The translations under genes were made by a program, and so were the position numbers. DNA of 17,313 nucleotides from Planctomycetota bacterium (GTDB lineage: Bacteria > Planctomycetota > Phycisphaerae > UBA1845): positions 1 through 17,313 of the forward strand of contig JAJRUK010000308.1 in the NCBI GenBank assembly GCA_024277835.1, written 5' to 3'. Below are positions 14,589-17,313 of the stretch, one piece after another. Each line of letters opens with the position of its first letter. The stretch's first letter is position 1. The notes below the pieces were generated by a model. The model did no database searches, was not told where the DNA came from, and saw only the letters and a list, made by a program, of their open reading frames with translations.

Positions 14589-15725
14589 ATGATCGAATTC
14601 AAAGCTGAATGTGGTCATACCGTTCGGGCGAAGGACGAGGATGCGGGCGGTGTTGTGCGTTGCTCTTATTGTGGCCGCAACGCCGACGTCCCTGACACCA
14701 ACGACTCCGACCTGAGCTTTCTGTTTCGCGACGTCGAGACGCCTGCGGAGGAGACGAAGAAGGGCGGGTTCTTCGGATCGTTCCGCCGAAAATCGGGCAA
14801 GCGCCGCGATTTTAACCCGTTCGCGATCATTTTTCGATTGTGCTATATCGCCGCGGTGCTCGTCGTGATCATCGTCGTCGCGCGCAAGGTCGTGATTCCG
14901 CTTTTTGACGAGGATGTGCGGAAGGATCGGTTCGCCGGCAATACCCCGGGAGCTGTGCAAGCTTCAAATCGAGATGCGAACCGCGCGCCCGCAAGGGGGC
15001 GATACGGGTTGGTGACGTCGAAGGTGCTTCGAGGGTTGATGGTTGCTTCCACACCGCCCGGTGCGCAGGTTTTCTATATCGAAGAGTCGAAAGTCCCCGA
15101 GAATGGGCGGGTCAGGCCGATCGCTCAGTGCGCAGAGTTTCGAGCGAACGGTGCTCCGTCCCGTGTTCCGGAGGGGGTCTATGTTGTTGAGGTTGCTTTC
15201 CCGTGGAACCATCCGAAGCTGACCGACCCCGCGCTTTCGCACTACGACAAGTACGTCGCGTTTCGCCGCGCGATTGAGAACGCTTCGGACGCGCGCAGGC
15301 ATGAGTTGGCGACTTCGTTTTTTCTGCCGGATGGGGCAGTGGGTGTCTATGTTGATGAGACAGTGGATCAGATTTATATCGTAAAGCAATATCGTAGTGT
15401 GAATGTCGGCAAAGACAGCCTCGCCGCTGTGCGATCTTTGTTTCTTCCGCGGTTGACCGCGGCAGGTAGCGATTCGTTCCTGCTCGAGCCTCTCCTTCAC
15501 GGTTACACGCCAAGGGAGAAGATGTATCGCTTCGACGAGCAGCACGTCCGCGGGGAACTTACGTTCTATGGCGTTCCCTCTTCGGATCAGCGATTTGTGA
15601 TCGACTTTCTCGCGCGCGTTGGAATCGCGCCCTACATGACGGCCGATCAGAATACTCGGCTATTTAAGATCGACCCGCGTACCGGGAATGTGACCGCGCG
15701 ACTTTTCCGCGCTGATTCGCCATGA
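14589..15725 (+). CDS. Zinc-ribbon membrane protein with PEGA-like region, unknown function
   Basis: 378 residues. A small N-terminal zinc ribbon has Cys8, Cys25 and Cys28 with His10 as possible fourth ligand (ECGHT ... CSYCGR). A basic stretch (65-73, RRKSGKRRD) precedes one transmembrane helix at about 79-98. This predicts the zinc ribbon inside and about 270 residues outside. The outer part starts with a PEGA-like motif, GLMVASTPPGAQVF (149-162), and VPEGVYVVEVAF (193-204). The remainder is not recognised. The ribosome site GGGGAGA (14574-14580) is 8 bases before the ATG. The TGA overlaps the ATG of ylxP (ATGA), so the two are probably co-translated. I know of no assigned role; its place inside the infB-ylxP-rbfA cluster suggests a link to ribosome biogenesis or to the membrane, but that is inference. 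Confidence 0.85.
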   Translation: MIEFKAECGHTVRAKDEDAGGVVRCSYCGRNADVPDTNDSDLSFLFRDVETPAEETKKGGFFGSFRRKSGKRRDFNPFAIIFRLCYIAAVLVVIIVVARKVVIPLFDEDVRKDRFAGNTPGAVQASNRDANRAPARGRYGLVTSKVLRGLMVASTPPGAQVFYIEESKVPENGRVRPIAQCAEFRANGAPSRVPEGVYVVEVAFPWNHPKLTDPALSHYDKYVAFRRAIENASDARRHELATSFFLPDGAVGVYVDETVDQIYIVKQYRSVNVGKDSLAAVRSLFLPRLTAAGSDSFLLEPLLHGYTPREKMYRFDEQHVRGELTFYGVPSSDQRFVIDFLARVGIAPYMTADQNTRLFKIDPRTGNVTARLFRADSP

Positions 15726-16003
15726 TTGTGGGGGTCCTGCGAATTGATCTTGCGATCCGGGAGGCGCGGAGTCTCAAGGACAAACGGCACGCGATCAAGG
15801 GCCTCAAGCAGCGGCTGCGCGATCGATTCAATGTTTCGGTCGCCGAGGTAGATCATCACGACGTGCATCAGCGATGCACGCTCGGGTTGGCGATGGTCGC
15901 GAACGAGTCGCGAGCGATGCACTCGCAGTTCGACAAGATGGTTGATCTGGTTCGCGGCGCACCGCGGGTCAGCTTGCTCGACTATGAGCGAGAGTTTTAT
16001 TAA
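15722..16003 (+). CDS. ylxP: YlxP/DUF503 family protein
   Basis: 93 residues that match the small DUF503 family: a beta strand MIVGVLRIDLAI, the signature REARSLKDKRHAIKGLKQRLRDRFNVSVAEV (13-43), then alternating strands and helices ending LDYEREFY. The family typically lies between infB and rbfA, as here. Its biochemical role is not settled; a connection to translation or ribosome maturation is assumed from synteny. The usual motif after AEV is disrupted by a His-rich DHHDVHQR segment, which is a mild oddity. Translation probably depends on the upstream gene because start and stop overlap (ATGA) and no ribosome site is visible. rbfA follows 42 bases later. Confidence 0.9.
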   Translation: MIVGVLRIDLAIREARSLKDKRHAIKGLKQRLRDRFNVSVAEVDHHDVHQRCTLGLAMVANESRAMHSQFDKMVDLVRGAPRVSLLDYEREFY

Positions 16004-16045
16004 CAACGCATGCGCCGAGCATGCAGACAGGTTTTCAGCAGTTAG

Positions 16046-16537
16046 ATGAAGCAGTATCGAAGGGAAAGAGTCGCCAACGCTATACGCGAAATCGTGAGCG
16101 ATGGGATCGCGCGCCGCCTGAGCGATCCGCGCATCGCACCGCTCACAACGATCAGCCGGGTCGAAGTCGGCCCCGATCTCCTCACAGCCACCGTCTATGT
16201 GACCGTTCCAACGGGCGAGGCGGACGAGCGCAAGACCATTTCAGCGATGAAAAGCGCCCGGGGCTATCTCCAGCGGATGGTCGCCAAGGAATTGAACCTC
16301 CGCCAGTGTCCCGAGCTTCGGATGGAGCTTGATGAGCAGCAGAAGATGGTGCTTCAAACGCTAGAGCAGATCGAAGCCAATCGCCGTGAGCGCGGTGAGG
16401 ATGATCCTCAAGACAGCGAAACAACAGGCGAGCGTGCGGATCCAGACGACACGACCGACCCCAACCCTGACCATAACTCAAACAGTAACAGCGGCCCGAA
16501 CGTAGTTGACTCAGGATCAGACGAGGTAGATGCATGA
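16046..16537 (+). CDS. rbfA: Ribosome-binding factor A
   Basis: Binds the maturing 30S subunit near helix 1 of 16S rRNA and is needed for its final processing. 163 residues. The KH-like core spans about 1-115: RRERVANAIREIVSDGIARRLSDPR (5-29), then SRVEVGPDLLTATVYVTV (37-54), and the PELRMELDEQQKM (89-101) end typical of the family. The last 50 residues or so are a hydrophilic Asp/Asn/Ser/Glu-rich tail, probably disordered, that makes the protein longer than the usual 115-135. No strong ribosome site is seen before the ATG, which starts a conserved N-terminus. The TGA overlaps the ATG of the next gene. Confidence 0.93.
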   Translation: MKQYRRERVANAIREIVSDGIARRLSDPRIAPLTTISRVEVGPDLLTATVYVTVPTGEADERKTISAMKSARGYLQRMVAKELNLRQCPELRMELDEQQKMVLQTLEQIEANRRERGEDDPQDSETTGERADPDDTTDPNPDHNSNSNSGPNVVDSGSDEVDA

Positions 16538-17235
16538 AAGACGGGACGCGATACGCGGCGCGATTCAAGAAGGCGTACGGCAAACTAAAGCAGGGAGCCA
16601 CGATTCCGGACCTGCCCGAGTGGCCCGATCCGATCGAGCGCCTTGCGACGGCGATTCTCGGTGTTGAGTCCGGGGATGGTCCCGCATCTCGGGCGATCAA
16701 GAAACTCAACGAGGTGATGGTCGATTGGAACGAAGTGCGCGCTTCTTACCCATCAGAGGTCCATCGCGCGATCGGAAATCTGGTTGCGCAAGGTGAGGTT
16801 CGTTGCGGAGAGTTGATTCGAGCGCTCAACGCGATTTATAATCAAGAGCACAGCGTATCGCTCGACCGCCTCAAGACGGTGGGCAAGCGCGACGCGAGGC
16901 ATTACTTCGATGAACTTGACGGCGTTGATGAATACGCCGCCGCCTCGGTGATTCTCTGGAGCTTAGGCGGGCACGCGATTCCGGTCGGGGATCGCGCTCT
17001 GGCTGCGCTTCGTGATAGCGACCTTGTGCATCCTTCGGCATCTCGCGCGGACGTTCAGGCGTTTCTTGAGCGTCACGTCGCGGCTGACAAGGCGAAGGAG
17101 ACCTGTCTGGTCCTGGAAACGTTCAGAGCGGCACCGAAGGCTGCGAAAACGGCGCGCAAGAAAGTGGTAAAAAAGGCATCGCCCAAGAAGAAGGCTGCCA
17201 AGAAAGTAGCGAAGAAGGCGCGGGCGAAGGGCTAG
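16534..17235 (+). CDS. HhH-GPD superfamily (endonuclease III-like) protein with lysine-rich tail
   Basis: 233 residues. The segment PIERLATAILGVESGDGPASRAIKKL (33-58) is placed like the first helices of endonuclease III. LDGVDEYAAASVILWSLGG (128-146) fits the helix-hairpin-helix and VGDRAL (151-156) gives the invariant aspartate (Asp153). The hairpin lysine of bifunctional enzymes is replaced by Tyr134, and the four C-terminal iron-sulfur cysteines are missing. It could thus be a monofunctional glycosylase or a non-catalytic DNA-binding protein. Residues from about 202 to the end are almost only Lys, Ala and Arg, like histone H1-type tails. The ATG overlaps the rbfA stop and has GAGGT (16523-16527) 6 bases upstream. 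Family call is moderate; substrate unknown. Confidence 0.7.
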   Translation: MKDGTRYAARFKKAYGKLKQGATIPDLPEWPDPIERLATAILGVESGDGPASRAIKKLNEVMVDWNEVRASYPSEVHRAIGNLVAQGEVRCGELIRALNAIYNQEHSVSLDRLKTVGKRDARHYFDELDGVDEYAAASVILWSLGGHAIPVGDRALAALRDSDLVHPSASRADVQAFLERHVAADKAKETCLVLETFRAAPKAAKTARKKVVKKASPKKKAAKKVAKKARAKG

Positions 17236-17313
17236 CGCTGCGAGTTGGATTCAGGCGGTCGGACGGTCGATCTTCAGGCACATGCGTCTTGTCGCAGGGA
17301 TGCGAAGGCGCAA

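Noticed and set aside
17251..17313. Possible C-terminus of a minus-strand gene (20 residues ending in IDRPTA) at the right edge
   Set aside because: Plausible as a convergent gene end, since the frame has a stop at 17251-17253, but it is too short to support; needs sequence beyond the window.

Overview
The window reads as a stretch of bacterial chromosome of moderately high GC. The likely source is an environmental Planctomycetota-type lineage, possibly Phycisphaerae-like. This is inference, based on an FHA-GAF-PP2C protein, a PEGA-like zinc-ribbon membrane protein inside the nusA-infB-rbfA cluster, low-complexity tails on housekeeping proteins and a palindromic intergenic repeat. No sequence search was possible. 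Nothing looks like a phage, plasmid or CRISPR locus.

Left part (1-5528). The 3' end of an unidentified + strand gene (1-99) overlaps the end of a full-length pyruvate:ferredoxin/flavodoxin oxidoreductase gene (nifJ, minus strand, to 3716). The catalytic residues and all 12 Fe-S ligands are visible. Divergent from it lies a glycosyltransferase that closely resembles SenB, the selenosugar synthase of selenoneine biosynthesis (3961-4926), with no senA or senC beside it. The 244 bp between them hold two sizeable hairpins. Next come a G-quadruplex-type G-rich tract abutting a TTGACA box, a small double zinc-ribbon protein with a 13-glycine linker, and a clear intrinsic terminator.

Middle part (5529-9688). 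A 109-bp palindromic element sits one base from the stop codon of a GspE/PilB-family secretion ATPase (minus). The ATPase overlaps by ATGA the stop of an FHA-GAF-PP2C (SpoIIE-type) phosphatase, and a small putative lipoprotein lies upstream of that. All three are on the minus strand and could form one operon that links phospho-signalling to a pilus or secretion motor.

Right part (9689-17313). A roughly 600-bp gene-free stretch holds a near-consensus promoter, several hairpins and an intrinsic terminator just before nusA. It is either a small RNA gene or an attenuated nusA leader. Then follows a compact + strand transcription/translation cluster: nusA, infB (TTG start), a zinc-ribbon/PEGA-like membrane protein, ylxP (DUF503), rbfA and an HhH-GPD-like protein with a lysine-rich tail. 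Two junctions are ATGA overlaps. rimP, usual before nusA, is absent.

The strongest candidates for something new are the lone senB homologue, the promoter-hairpins-terminator region before nusA, the nifJ/senB leader hairpins, the 109-bp repeat, and the two unusual proteins in the nusA-infB-rbfA cluster.
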